Position numbers and translations under genes: made by a program | The notes under the pieces: model-generated | Seen by the model: only the letters and a program-made list of their open reading frames with translations | Told to the model about the DNA's origin: nothing | Databases searched by the model: none | Assembly: GCA_937870585.1 (NCBI GenBank) | Contig: CALMZE010000145.1 | Span: 1 to 33,330 of the forward strand | DNA from: an uncultured Sphingomonadales bacterium | GTDB lineage: Bacteria > Pseudomonadota > Alphaproteobacteria > Sphingomonadales > Sphingomonadaceae | Direction: 5' to 3' | DNA: 33,330 nucleotides | In this document: one piece after another, positions 24,287 to 32,419 of the stretch | Numbering within the stretch: the first letter of the stretch is position 1 | How the letters are laid out: every line of letters begins with the position of its first letter

Positions 24287-25446
24287 ATTCGCAGACATTA
24301 AATCCTGGCACTCTGATGCAACGCGCCAAAGATTCAACCGGACTCGGCGATTTCGGGCCGGATCATTTCCTAGAGCCGCTGACCGTGCTGACCAGGGCCA
24401 TGCGAGACGAGGCGCAACTCAGCGATGCCGGTATCGCCATGCAAAGTGGTCGCATCGTCAACGCGCTTGAAAACCGGCTTCGCCGCATTGCGCTGATGGC
24501 GCGGCATCCGGAGATTGCGGATCAACAGGTGAAGGTGGCGGCCGTGATCGTCGGAATGCCCCGCACGGGCAGCACCATGCTTCATCGCCTGCTGTCATCC
24601 TCGCCGCAGGCCACCGCGACGATCTGGTGGGAGACCATCTTTCCGCTTCCGCGAACGCCCGAAGGCGGGGCCGCAGACGTGGCGGCGCGCAAGGCCGATG
24701 CGGAGGCGCTGGTTGAGCAACTGGTGAATGCCTCTGCCGGGTTTGAAGCGATCCACCCGATGAACGCGCACGCTTATGATGAGGAACTGCCGTTGATCGA
24801 GCAATCCTTCATCTCGAACATCCCCGAAGCCATGATGTATCTTCCCAGCTATGGCGAATGGCTGCTCCATGCGGACCAGACCAGCGCTTACAAGGAACTG
24901 ATCGACTGGCTGAAAATCCTGCAATGGCAAAGCCCGGAACGCGCCGGCAGGCATTGGATCCTGAAAGCTCCGCATCATCTGACCGCCGTGCAGACGGTGC
25001 TCGACACGTTCCCCGAAGCCGTGATCGTGATGACGCACCGGCGCATCGATCATGTGATGGCGAGCTACGCCTCCATGGTCGGCTCGCTGACTGGTGGCAA
25101 TACTGATGCAGACTTCCGCAGCGCGCAGGCCGCGCACTGGAGCCAGAGGCTGCGGCGCAACCTGCAATCGCTGATGGCCGCGCGTGAGGGCGCAGAGAAC
25201 CGCTTTGTCGATGTGCAGTATCGCGAATTGCTCGCCACTCCGCTCGACCATGCCCGGCGCATCTTTGCGGCAGCGGGGCTCACCGCCGGGGCCAAAGACG
25301 AGAAGGTATGGCAAGGCTGGCTTGGCGGAAACAAGCGCGACAACCGCCCATCGCACACATATGATCTTGCCGATTTTGGCCTTGATGCCGCGTCGCTCCG
25401 GCAGGAGTTCGGGTTTTACATCAACGCGTATGGATTGGAGGGCTGA
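24280..25446 (+). CDS. Sulfotransferase family protein
   Basis: This 388-residue protein has the PAPS-binding loop VGMPRTGSTMLHRLL (91-105), in which the arginine-threonine-glycine-serine core contacts the 5'-phosphosulfate, and a second PAPS element in the LKAPHHLTAV...VIVMTHRRIDHVMASYASM region. It would transfer a sulfonate group to a hydroxyl, although some bacterial family members in catabolic clusters have no proven transfer activity. GAGAGGA lies nine nt before the ATG at 24280. The Coq4-like gene follows after 2 nt. Sulfonation inside a degradation cluster is unusual; it may solubilise or activate an intermediate. Confidence 0.9.
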   Translation: MRDSQTLNPGTLMQRAKDSTGLGDFGPDHFLEPLTVLTRAMRDEAQLSDAGIAMQSGRIVNALENRLRRIALMARHPEIADQQVKVAAVIVGMPRTGSTMLHRLLSSSPQATATIWWETIFPLPRTPEGGAADVAARKADAEALVEQLVNASAGFEAIHPMNAHAYDEELPLIEQSFISNIPEAMMYLPSYGEWLLHADQTSAYKELIDWLKILQWQSPERAGRHWILKAPHHLTAVQTVLDTFPEAVIVMTHRRIDHVMASYASMVGSLTGGNTDADFRSAQAAHWSQRLRRNLQSLMAAREGAENRFVDVQYRELLATPLDHARRIFAAAGLTAGAKDEKVWQGWLGGNKRDNRPSHTYDLADFGLDAASLRQEFGFYINAYGLEG

Positions 25447-25448
25447 TC

Positions 25449-26276
25449 ATGGGCATCAATGTGAATGAGCAGGATGCCGCCTATCTGATGGGGGGTGCCA
25501 AGCCCCGCATCAGTTCCGTGCTCATCAGCGATTCTGCCTGGCTCAACAATCCGCGCGTTCGCGATATTTATGCGCAGATGGGCCTCAAGCGGAATGGAAC
25601 CGACCTGCCCGACGCGTATCTGGTGCCAGAGGTGAACCGCGCGCTGGCCGAAGAAATCGACATGGCCCGGCTCACGACACTGATCGCAGAGGAGCGGGAG
25701 AAAAGGCCCGAGTTCGCGGAATGGCTTGATGCGCGCTTCGTGTCCGATTGGGGCAAGGCCGACTTGCCAGGCTGCGCACAGGGCACCGTGGGGGCCGCAA
25801 TCCGCACGTTCATCGAAGAAAGCGGCATGGAGATCGACTTCATGTTTCGTGGCGAGCCTGCGGATGATTTCATGTATCTGGTCAAACGCCGCGTCCAGAA
25901 CCACGATATCGAGCACATCCTCACCGGGCTTGATCCCAGCCCGGTCGGTGAAATCGCGCTGATCGTGGCAAACACGGTGGCGTGCTTCAACTACTTCACG
26001 CCCGAACTGGCGCAGATGCTGTCCTTCCAGCCCATGTTCCTTGCCTCCACCAGCCTGATGCGGATGGCCTGCCATTATCCCAGCGTGACCCCGGCGATGC
26101 TCGAAGGCTTTGCTTTGGGGCAGGCGCTCGGCGCGAAGCAGGAACGCCCCTTCTTCATGATCCAATGGGAAGACTGGATCGACACGCCCATTGCCGAGGC
26201 CCGCCGCCACTTCCACTTTGAGGATGGACCACCGTCCGGCCATTGGGGCTGGACCTTTGACGCAGCCAAGGGATGA
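25449..26276 (+). CDS. Coq4-like protein
   Basis: This 275-residue protein carries the Coq4 metal-binding signature HDxxHx11E exactly: His152, Asp153, His156 and Glu168 in NHDIEHILTGLDPSPVGE. The surrounding helices (FMYLVKRRVQ; IALIVANTVACFNYFTPEL) and the later FALGQALGAK segment also fit the family. Coq4 works at the membrane in ubiquinone synthesis, binding the prenylated ring; recent work ascribes to it C1 decarboxylation-hydroxylation of the precursor. Here the gene lies between a sulfotransferase and an NTF2-like gene, with 2-nt and overlapping junctions, so a catabolic or lipid-binding role on a different hydrophobic substrate is more likely than ubiquinone synthesis. That role is inference. 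Confidence 0.8.
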   Translation: MGINVNEQDAAYLMGGAKPRISSVLISDSAWLNNPRVRDIYAQMGLKRNGTDLPDAYLVPEVNRALAEEIDMARLTTLIAEEREKRPEFAEWLDARFVSDWGKADLPGCAQGTVGAAIRTFIEESGMEIDFMFRGEPADDFMYLVKRRVQNHDIEHILTGLDPSPVGEIALIVANTVACFNYFTPELAQMLSFQPMFLASTSLMRMACHYPSVTPAMLEGFALGQALGAKQERPFFMIQWEDWIDTPIAEARRHFHFEDGPPSGHWGWTFDAAKG

Positions 26277-26737
26277 TGGGGATGACGGATTTCGGCGTTT
26301 CAGACCTGCTGGCGATCCAGAAGCTTGTCCACCTCTATCCACTCTGCCTTGATGGTGGCAGGCTCGATGATCTGGGCCAACTCTTCGCGCGCGCCCGCGT
26401 CCATTTTGAGGGCCGCGCCGAGCCTGTCGAACAAGACCCGGCGGAGATTACCCGCATGTTTGCGGACTTTGTGCGGCTTTACGACGGCATCCCGCGCACG
26501 CGTCACCTGATCTGCAACCTGATCATCGAACCGGAAAGCGCCGTGACGGCAACCGCGACCAGCACCGTTCTGGTCGTGCAGGCCGCCCCCGGTTTTCAGC
26601 TTCAACCGATCATCACCGGCGACTATCAGGACCGCTTCGAAAAGCAGGACGGCGCGTGGGTGTTTGTGGAGCGATGGATCACCAACGATTTGTTCGGGGA
26701 CTTATCCGCGCACGGGAAATATGCGATTGGCGTGTAA
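26273..26737 (+). CDS. NTF2/SnoaL-like protein
   Basis: This 154-residue protein shows a typical SnoaL-like pattern: LLAIQKLVHLYPLCLDGGRLDDLGQLFARARVHFEG, the conserved PRTRHLICNLIIEPES, and C-terminal GDYQDRFEKQDGAWVFVERWITNDLFGDLS. The first ATG (26273) overlaps the Coq4-like stop (ATGA); a second at 26282 has GGGG upstream and would shorten it by three residues. It is the last gene of the sulfotransferase operon. The 159 nt that follow (26738-26896) show no clear terminator or gene. Confidence 0.87.
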   Translation: MMGMTDFGVSDLLAIQKLVHLYPLCLDGGRLDDLGQLFARARVHFEGRAEPVEQDPAEITRMFADFVRLYDGIPRTRHLICNLIIEPESAVTATATSTVLVVQAAPGFQLQPIITGDYQDRFEKQDGAWVFVERWITNDLFGDLSAHGKYAIGV

Positions 26738-26896
26738 AGTTTCCGTGCGAAGACTGCGACGCCGCCGGAACAAGCGGAGGGATGCCCCACCCAAAATCAT
26801 CCCGTTTTCGATACAAAACGCTCTATTTTTGGTTCGCACCTTTCATCAATGTCAGCTAACTGAGCGTACTTGCATAAAAGCGACCACGGGTGATTC

Positions 26897-27217
26897 ATGT
26901 TTGGTGACGATCTGCTGAAGGACAAAAACGGCGAATATGATCCGGACGCCTTGATTTCCCAGCTTCGTGCGTTGGCCTGTCATGAGCCTGCTCAATCTGA
27001 ATTGATCGCACGCGCCTGCACTGTGCTCACCGAGCAGCATCGGCTGCTTTCGCACATGGATCGCACTATCGGACTTGCCCGCGCGCGCATCGGTGCCTGC
27101 GAAGACCAGATTCGCGAAGCCGAAGACCGTCTGTCTGAAGCGCTGGAGTTTCTGCGCAAAATGGACGGCGCAGTGGACCCGATGAACGCGCCATCGCGCA
27201 GCCACGATTTCAAATAG
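26897..27217 (+). CDS. Small hypothetical coiled-coil protein
   Basis: I do not recognise this 106-residue protein. The segment from about 45 to 90 (LTEQHRLLSHMDRTIGLARARIGACEDQIREAEDRLSEALEFLRKM) is rich in Glu, Arg, Ala and Leu with spacing compatible with a coiled coil. No membrane helix or signal peptide is present. The ribosome binding site is weak. The gene stands alone between the sulfotransferase operon and the convergent VOC gene, and carries no copy of the shared operator, so it may not belong to the catabolic programme. Confidence 0.65.
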   Translation: MFGDDLLKDKNGEYDPDALISQLRALACHEPAQSELIARACTVLTEQHRLLSHMDRTIGLARARIGACEDQIREAEDRLSEALEFLRKMDGAVDPMNAPSRSHDFK

Positions 27218-27227
27218 ATTGGGTTGC

Positions 27228-27256
27228 TGATCGGGCCGCGAGGCAGTGGCCGATCA
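27228..27256. terminator. Possible terminator hairpin
   Basis: TGATCGGGCC (27228-27237) pairs with GGCCGATCA (27248-27256) with one bulged G and a 10-nt loop. It sits 11 nt after the small coiled-coil gene. The remaining stretch to the end of the convergent VOC gene shows nothing else. No U-tract is present, so termination is uncertain. Confidence 0.4.
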
Positions 27257-27333
27257 TTCAGCCAGCTCCATTCGCCCCACCGGGCATGACCACCGCGCTG
27301 GCAAAAGGCTTGCGCCTGCAAAGCGCGCAGGAA

Positions 27334-28017
27334 TCACGCTACGGCAAGGCTGCCAACGATTGAGGCGCGCTGAGACAGTTCGATCCAGTTCCCATCCGGA
27401 TCGCGCACCATGGAGATGCGGGCGGTCGTCCCCAGCGTGACCGGGGCCAGAGCCTCCCGCCCGCCATGCTGCAACACGGCTGCGTGTTCCTGATCCACCT
27501 TGAAGATCTGGAACGTGATATAGCGCCAGCCCGCGCCCTGCGCCTGCCCGTCTTCGGGCGCACTGGGGGATTGTTCGAGCAGGATCAGGCTCTCTCCCGC
27601 GCGAAAGGCACCGCGGCTTTCCTCCGGAAACCCCAAGGCTTCGCCGTAAAAGCGCCGGTGCGCATCCAGGTTGCGAACCGCCATCCGGACGGCGATCTGG
27701 TTGATACCGTCCTGCCCCATCGGGACGAGGCTGACGCGATTGCCATCCGGGTCTGCCATCGCCTGCGTCGCGGCAATTCCTGTGCGCGCGATGACGAGTT
27801 CGCTGTAACCACAGGGCGCCGTGTCGGGCAGTGGCGCTGCGTGATGATTGATCTTCAGCACGCTGCCCGCAACATCATGCCGGTGCTGATCTTGGCCCGG
27901 CCGGATCGGCAGGATGTGATCGAACTTCGCCCCCACTTCTTCCTGCCAGAAAGTCAGGATCGGCTGCAAATTGTTGGTCGACAGACCGATATCGAGAAAA
28001 TTCTTGGCCAGTTCCAT
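27334..28017 (-). CDS. VOC-family (glyoxalase/extradiol dioxygenase fold) protein
   Basis: This 227-residue protein consists of two vicinal-oxygen-chelate halves. The N-terminal half (1-110) contains FLDIGLSTNNLQPILTFWQEEVG and MADPDGNRVSLVPMG; the C-terminal half (about 115-220) contains MAVRNLDAHRRFYGEALGF, LILLEQSP and MVRDPDGNWIELSQR. Family members are metal-dependent isomerases, dioxygenases or binding proteins; the reaction cannot be assigned. GGAG precedes the start. It lies 27 nt downstream of the zinc alcohol dehydrogenase and is the last gene of the carotenoid oxygenase operon. Confidence 0.85.
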   Translation of the reverse strand: MELAKNFLDIGLSTNNLQPILTFWQEEVGAKFDHILPIRPGQDQHRHDVAGSVLKINHHAAPLPDTAPCGYSELVIARTGIAATQAMADPDGNRVSLVPMGQDGINQIAVRMAVRNLDAHRRFYGEALGFPEESRGAFRAGESLILLEQSPSAPEDGQAQGAGWRYITFQIFKVDQEHAAVLQHGGREALAPVTLGTTARISMVRDPDGNWIELSQRASIVGSLAVA

Positions 28018-28044
28018 GGAGGGCTCCGCATTTTGGGGGTGAAG

Positions 28045-29097
28045 TCAGGCGACGTCGATCATGACCTTGACGACATCGTCCTGTCTGGACTCAAACAGTC
28101 GATAGGCTTCGGCCCCGTCTGACAGGGGGAGCGAATGCGTGAACAAGTTGGCGGCTTTCAGCCGCCCGCTCTGCAACAGCGGAATGACCTCCGGCCACAT
28201 CCAGGGCACGGGGCAATTGCCCGAACGTACCGTGAGATTGCGATAGAAGATTGGCATCATGTTGAGCGCGATATCGGGTTGCGGCACGCCGATGACAGAT
28301 AAGGTGCCCCCACCGCCGACGAGCGCCAAGGCCAGATCCATCGCGGCCTTGGCGCCGGACGCCTCGATGACGGATTGGCAACCGGCCCCCTTTGTCCGCT
28401 CCATGATGTCCGCAAGTGCCCCGGCGGCTGAAACCACAGGTTCCGCACCCAAAGCCGCCGCTCTGGCCCGGCGACTGGCGACCGGATCAATGGCGAATAC
28501 GCGCGAGGCTCCTTTAAGAAAGGCCAGCTCCACCGCAATCAGGCCAATTGGCCCCAGACCAACCACAGCAACATTTGCACCGCCCTTGATGTCAGCGTTG
28601 GAGACACCGAAATAGGCTGTCGCCATGCCGTCAGTCAGCAGCATCGCCTGCTCGTCATTCACGCCTTCGGGCATGGACAGCAACGTCATGTCCGCATTGG
28701 GCACGCACACATATTCAGCCTGCCCGCCATTACGGTCCGCATCCAGTCCGAAGGCACGGGCGGTGGCGCATTGCAGCGGTCGTCCGGTTCGGCAGGCATG
28801 GCAATTGCCGCACCCGGTTCCGGCCGATGACAAGACCCTGTCACCAACCTTGAAGCCGTGGACATCGGGGCCGACCTCCATGACTTCCCCGATGAACTCA
28901 TGGCCAACGCAGAATTTCTCCACGCCTTCGCCATATTGGGTCGTCATCACCTGCTCGCCATGAAAGATGTGCAGGTCCGATCCGCAGATCGAACATTTAT
29001 GCACTTTCAGGATGGCCGAGTTGGGAGAGGCGAGCTTGGGGTCTGCAAAATCCTCATAGCGGATATCGCGCGGGCCATTGAATACCAGTGCCTTCAT
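28045..29097 (-). CDS. Zinc-dependent medium-chain alcohol dehydrogenase
   Basis: This 350-residue MDR enzyme has a catalytic zinc site with Cys38 (CSICGSD), His66 and Glu67 (GHE), a structural zinc site with Cys96, Cys99, Cys102 and Cys110 (GCGNCHACRTGRPLQC), and a Rossmann motif VVGLGPIG (178-185) with Asp after the second strand (FAIDPVAS), favouring NAD. It would oxidise an alcohol or reduce an aldehyde. GGAGG precedes the start. It lies 18 nt after the NTF2-like gene and upstream of the VOC gene. Aldehydes made by the neighbouring cleavage oxygenase would be logical substrates; this is inference. Confidence 0.92.
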   Translation of the reverse strand: MKALVFNGPRDIRYEDFADPKLASPNSAILKVHKCSICGSDLHIFHGEQVMTTQYGEGVEKFCVGHEFIGEVMEVGPDVHGFKVGDRVLSSAGTGCGNCHACRTGRPLQCATARAFGLDADRNGGQAEYVCVPNADMTLLSMPEGVNDEQAMLLTDGMATAYFGVSNADIKGGANVAVVGLGPIGLIAVELAFLKGASRVFAIDPVASRRARAAALGAEPVVSAAGALADIMERTKGAGCQSVIEASGAKAAMDLALALVGGGGTLSVIGVPQPDIALNMMPIFYRNLTVRSGNCPVPWMWPEVIPLLQSGRLKAANLFTHSLPLSDGAEAYRLFESRQDDVVKVMIDVA

Positions 29098-29115
29098 GAG
29101 CCTATCCTCCCCGGA

Positions 29116-29559
29116 TCAGAGCGTGCCGCGAGAGGGATGGCGCGCGGACCCCATCTGCTCAAAGGATGCCCCCAAGTCGCGCGCATTGATGAAATCGAGG
29201 AGAGCCGCCGTGTCGAGCCCTTCGAAGACGTGCGTAATCCCGTCCGGCCCGCTCCGGGCGAAAAGAGTATATTCATTCTGATAGGTTTGCCCGCTGGCAA
29301 TCAGCGTTGCGCTGTAAATGAAGCGCGCGGCGCTGGTGGCGGCGTCACCCGTTTCGTCGAGAATTTCGACCCAACAATCGGGATGATAGACTTCGCCCCA
29401 AACATGGGTGTTGAACGCAATGACCGCCTCTCTCCCCTGCATCGGCCTAGGATAGCTGATCAACGAGGCAGAGAGCGACCAGCAAATGTTTGGCGCATAA
29501 AGCTTCGCCATGCGCTCGACATCGCCGAATGCGCGCACAAGGTCGCCTGCTACTGTCAT
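29116..29559 (-). CDS. NTF2/SnoaL-like protein
   Basis: This 147-residue protein has the NTF2-like arrangement: LVRAFGDVERMAKLYAPNICWSLSASL, GREAVIAFNTHVWGEVYHPDCWVEI, and strands with ARFIYSATLIASGQTYQNEYTLFARSGPDGITHVFEGLDTAALLDF. No active site can be assigned. It lies 115 nt downstream of the carotenoid oxygenase and 18 nt upstream of the zinc dehydrogenase, so it is probably in the same leftward operon. The 115-nt gap shows no gene. It is the fifth NTF2-like protein in the window. Confidence 0.83.
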   Translation of the reverse strand: MTVAGDLVRAFGDVERMAKLYAPNICWSLSASLISYPRPMQGREAVIAFNTHVWGEVYHPDCWVEILDETGDAATSAARFIYSATLIASGQTYQNEYTLFARSGPDGITHVFEGLDTAALLDFINARDLGASFEQMGSARHPSRGTL

Positions 29560-29674
29560 TCTCTACTCTCTCACATCATGGTTTGCACATTTTTGCCTGA
29601 GCGGCAGCGTAGAGAAAAGCAGAGCAAAATCCAGCGGCAGACGAGCGCGGCATCATTAAGCGAAACTGGAAGCG

Positions 29675-31144
29675 CTATTGCGACCCCAGCTTCCCGGCGT
29701 CGCACCAATTGCCATGAAGGCCAGAGCGGAGCCGGATCGGCAGCTTGGCGCGGGCGACGGGGCCGTCTTCCAGCTTCAACGCGTCGAGCACGACCAGATC
29801 GGTGTAGTTGGTGGTGATATTGTCCACCAGCGCGATAATCCAGCCATCGCCTTCGGGGCTGTTGGCTGAACGCGGGACGAAGCAGGGCTCCTGAATCATG
29901 CTGTCCGGCCCGCACCACCAGCTGTCCTGCTGGCCCGTGGCATGGTCGATATGGCCGATACGGTTCATCTTGAAGCCAGAGGCGCGCGCGCCGGGGAAGT
30001 CGTATGGCATCTCCGTATCCATCACCAGCATCCAGCCATGGCGATAGGGCTGGCCGAGATAGCGCTCATCGAGACGCGGGAATTCGTCGATCCAGTTGGA
30101 GAGTTTCTCTACGGCGGTGAATTCTTCGGAATTGGACCCCATGTCCACCGTCCAGCGGTGCAGATAGGGTTGCGCGGCGACCGGATCAAACGGCGCGCCG
30201 TGAATGTCCGGGAAGAAGGGGAAGCTGTTATTCTCTGCTTGGGGAATGTCCATGTGGATCTTGGTGCCATCCTGAAAGGCGTTCATCACATGGCTGGCAA
30301 AGATCGTCTTGGGGGCCTTGAACCAGCGCATATCCTTGGCCGTCGCGCCCGGCGCGCGGGGCAGGATGCCGAGCCAGACGGGCAGCGTGGTATCAAAGCC
30401 GAAATGCGGCAGGCCTGCCTTCAGCCGATCCCAGTTTGACGTGCTCGGCACGATATGGAACACCGCATAATCCTGCGTCAGCCCATAATCGTGCATCATG
30501 CAGTAATAGGGCACTTCGAATTCGGTTTCGAACAGCAGCTCGCCGCTGGGGCTGATTTCATAGTAGCTGCAATCGCGCGTCAGCAGGCCCTTGGCCGCAT
30601 AGCCGAAGGTGCAGAGATTGCCGGAGACAGGATCAATCTTGGCGTGGGCATTGAACGTCTGGTTCTTCAGCTTGCCGCCAAAATCATGATAGCCATGCGT
30701 TTCGAGCGTCAGCGGGTCCATAAGCAAGACGGGGCTGTCTTCCTTCATCGCGTAAAGCTGGCCGGCATGAACCATCACATTGGTGTTGGCGGTGCCCCGG
30801 ATCATGCCTTTCACGCTGTCAGCATCAGTGAGCGGATTGCGGTAAGCCCCGAACAGCGATTTGCCGGCTTCGCGCTCGACCTTCCACTTATCCGTCTGCG
30901 CGTAACGCTGGCGGAAATCGACCTTGCCATCGTGAAAATGGAACAGGCTGATCATCCCGTCGCCGTTGAAGAACTGGTCGCTCTCAAATCTGGGCGGAAA
31001 TTGCGCATCAGGGTGAACGCGGTGGAAGGTGCCGTTCATGCCTGAGGGGATTTCGCCCTCCACTTCCATATCGAGAATATCACCCTCCAGCCGGATCGGG
31101 CGGAGCACGCCGGTGAAGCCGGGGGTTTCCGGATAATGGGACAT
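29675..31144 (-). CDS. Carotenoid oxygenase, lignostilbene dioxygenase type
   Basis: This 489-residue non-heme iron oxygenase cleaves a C=C bond to two carbonyls. The four iron-binding histidines are His167 (NAHAKID), His218 (MMHDYG), His285 (ASHVMNAF) and His477 (GLHGNW). By my count Phe59, Tyr101 and Lys134 fall at the positions that hold the 4-hydroxystilbene substrate in the Novosphingobium enzyme NOV1 as I remember it, which favours a hydroxystilbene over a carotenoid. The start at 31144 ([10 protein letters not shown]) has GGAGAGG upstream; an ATG at 31159 would lie before that site. It heads a leftward operon. The upstream region carries a 16-bp palindrome. Confidence 0.9.
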   Translation of the reverse strand: MSHYPETPGFTGVLRPIRLEGDILDMEVEGEIPSGMNGTFHRVHPDAQFPPRFESDQFFNGDGMISLFHFHDGKVDFRQRYAQTDKWKVEREAGKSLFGAYRNPLTDADSVKGMIRGTANTNVMVHAGQLYAMKEDSPVLLMDPLTLETHGYHDFGGKLKNQTFNAHAKIDPVSGNLCTFGYAAKGLLTRDCSYYEISPSGELLFETEFEVPYYCMMHDYGLTQDYAVFHIVPSTSNWDRLKAGLPHFGFDTTLPVWLGILPRAPGATAKDMRWFKAPKTIFASHVMNAFQDGTKIHMDIPQAENNSFPFFPDIHGAPFDPVAAQPYLHRWTVDMGSNSEEFTAVEKLSNWIDEFPRLDERYLGQPYRHGWMLVMDTEMPYDFPGARASGFKMNRIGHIDHATGQQDSWWCGPDSMIQEPCFVPRSANSPEGDGWIIALVDNITTNYTDLVVLDALKLEDGPVARAKLPIRLRSGLHGNWCDAGKLGSQ

Positions 31145-31162
31145 GGGGCACCTCTCCATAAT

Positions 31163-31178
31163 TCTAACAATTGTTAGA
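31163..31178. promoter_or_regulatory. Perfect 16-bp palindrome before the carotenoid oxygenase
   Basis: TCTAACAATTGTTAGA is perfectly symmetric and lies 18 nt upstream of the start codon of the cleavage oxygenase. The size and form suit a TetR- or MarR-type repressor, none of which is encoded next to it. It is unlike the TACGCA dyads, so this operon is probably controlled separately. Confidence 0.6.
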
Positions 31179-31214
31179 GCTTAGAAGAGTGCCCGGCCTG
31201 CGCGTTGATTCAGA

Positions 31215-31290
31215 TCAAGCGGGCAGCGCGCCCGTTTTCTGGCCAGCCTGCTTGAAGCGTTGGAGCTTGATCGCTTCCTTCACGCTCACT
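31215..31290 (-). pseudogene. Remnant of a serine palmitoyltransferase C-terminus
   Basis: On the minus strand the last codons read LQRFKQAGQKTGALPA then TGA (31215-31217). The intact spt gene ends LERFKQAGQMTGALSA then TGA, so 13 of 16 residues agree and the DNA is similar over about 47 bp. The similarity fades upstream, within a 39-codon open stretch closed by a stop near 31340, leaving only the tail of a second copy. It lies 1.2 kb from the real spt in the same orientation, between the carotenoid oxygenase and a small membrane protein. It may mark a past duplication or rearrangement at the edge of the accessory region. Confidence 0.65.
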
Positions 31291-31348
31291 GGGGCGGCGT
31301 TCCAGCACCGCCTTGCATTCAGCTGGTCATCCACTTAGTAAGGGCAAC

Positions 31349-32005
31349 ATGGATCAGACACCCACATCTTCATCGCCGCACCGAGTGCGAACAAGAAAGC
31401 GCAAAGTGAATGCACAGAAAGCGAACAGCGCTGTGCAGAATTTCTTTGGATCACCGCTCACTGCTCCAATTGTGGCGACCGTCTGCGGTTTGAGCTATCT
31501 GACCTACATTGGTATTGTTGCCTATCTGTCGATGACTTCGGTCGGAGCTCATTCGGTTGGGTTGGCCAAATCTGAATATGAATATGGTTTTGGTCGCCCT
31601 GATCAGGTCCGGTCAGTCAATTCAGCGTGGGAGCCACTGGGGTCCCGCCAGCCTGCGATGTTCGATCAATGGCGCTATTCCGCCAATGGTTCCAACGTTT
31701 ATGATGTGCGCTTTGACGGGGCAGGACATGCCCAGCGCATTTCCTGTTCGCATTCATCGGCTGTGAGAACGGCATGTCCGTCCAATTTCGGCATCGCATT
31801 GGGAGACACTGAAGATCAGGTCGGCGCGATCCTTGGTCCGGCATCAAGCCGCTCTGTGAAAGGGACCATCGCCATCATGCGCTATCCCGAAATTGGTGCC
31901 GAATTTGAACTGAGCGAGTTTCGGGTGCGCCGGATCACGGCAGAAGTTGTTCGACCATCGTCGCGCAGCCAGATCGGTCGATTGCTTCGCTATATTCTGC
32001 CCTGA
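31349..32005 (+). CDS. Hypothetical membrane-anchored protein with two similar repeats
   Basis: This 218-residue protein has a basic N-terminus (HRVRTRKRKVNAQK), one membrane helix (about 38-60, within PIVATVCGLSYLTYIGIVAYLSM) and a region outside it with two similar segments: EYEYGFGRPDQVRSV...WRYS...VYDVRFDGAGHAQRISC and GIALGDTEDQVGAILGPASS...MRYPEIGAEFELSEFRVRRITAEV. The glycine-x-proline turn followed by a beta meander is reminiscent of BamE/SmpA folds; this is a weak resemblance. AAGGG lies before the ATG at 31349. It does not look part of the catabolic programme. Confidence 0.7.
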   Translation: MDQTPTSSSPHRVRTRKRKVNAQKANSAVQNFFGSPLTAPIVATVCGLSYLTYIGIVAYLSMTSVGAHSVGLAKSEYEYGFGRPDQVRSVNSAWEPLGSRQPAMFDQWRYSANGSNVYDVRFDGAGHAQRISCSHSSAVRTACPSNFGIALGDTEDQVGAILGPASSRSVKGTIAIMRYPEIGAEFELSEFRVRRITAEVVRPSSRSQIGRLLRYILP

Positions 32006-32030
32006 GCCCGCTCTGAACGACTGCTCTGCG

Positions 32031-32297
32031 CTATTGCCGCACCCGCACTGCTGCCTGGTCTAACAGGAAGCAGATGAGTTGCGGCACGACGTAGATGAGC
32101 CCGGCAAACACGTCAAAAGGCACCCAATAGGCGCGAACCAAACCTGCAAGCCCCATCAAAATGGCAAGAGACACCCCATGGGCGATCGCAAGAGACGATG
32201 TGGTCGGCTGCTCCTGACTTGCAAATATTCGGATAGCGATGCGGCTGACCAAATAAGACAACGCCAGCGCGCCAAGCGACCTGAAGACAATATCCAT
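32031..32297 (-). CDS. Small hypothetical membrane protein
   Basis: This 88-residue protein has about three hydrophobic segments: IVFRSLGALALSYLVSRIAI, AIAHGVSLAILMGLAGLVRAYW and FDVFAGLIYVVPQLICFLL. GAGGAGGG lies close before the ATG. No family is recognised. It is convergent with the preceding membrane-anchored gene, 25 nt apart. The 122 nt to the right (32298-32419) hold its promoter and the end of spt; a weak CTTGG-AATAA-CCAAG hairpin at 32403-32417 is the only structure seen. Confidence 0.75.
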   Translation of the reverse strand: MDIVFRSLGALALSYLVSRIAIRIFASQEQPTTSSLAIAHGVSLAILMGLAGLVRAYWVPFDVFAGLIYVVPQLICFLLDQAAVRVRQ

Positions 32298-32419
32298 GCG
32301 CCCTCCTCATTAACTGACGGCCAAACCGTCTTAACTTATTACTGATTGCGATTTGATAGACAAAATTGAGACCAATACACAAGGAGAATACGGCCCGGAT
32401 AGCTTGGAATAACCAAGAT

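Noticed and set aside
24595-25356. 253-codon open frame antisense to the sulfotransferase
   Set aside because: The sense frame has PAPS-binding motifs; the antisense reading has no recognisable domain.
28858-29817. 319-codon open frame antisense to the zinc dehydrogenase and NTF2-like genes
   Set aside because: It crosses three leftward genes and the gap between two of them; its sequence is Arg/Pro-rich without motifs.
32403-32417. Hairpin CTTGG-AATAA-CCAAG after spt as a terminator
   Set aside because: Only a 5-bp stem without a U-tract; noted in the neighbouring entry but not called.
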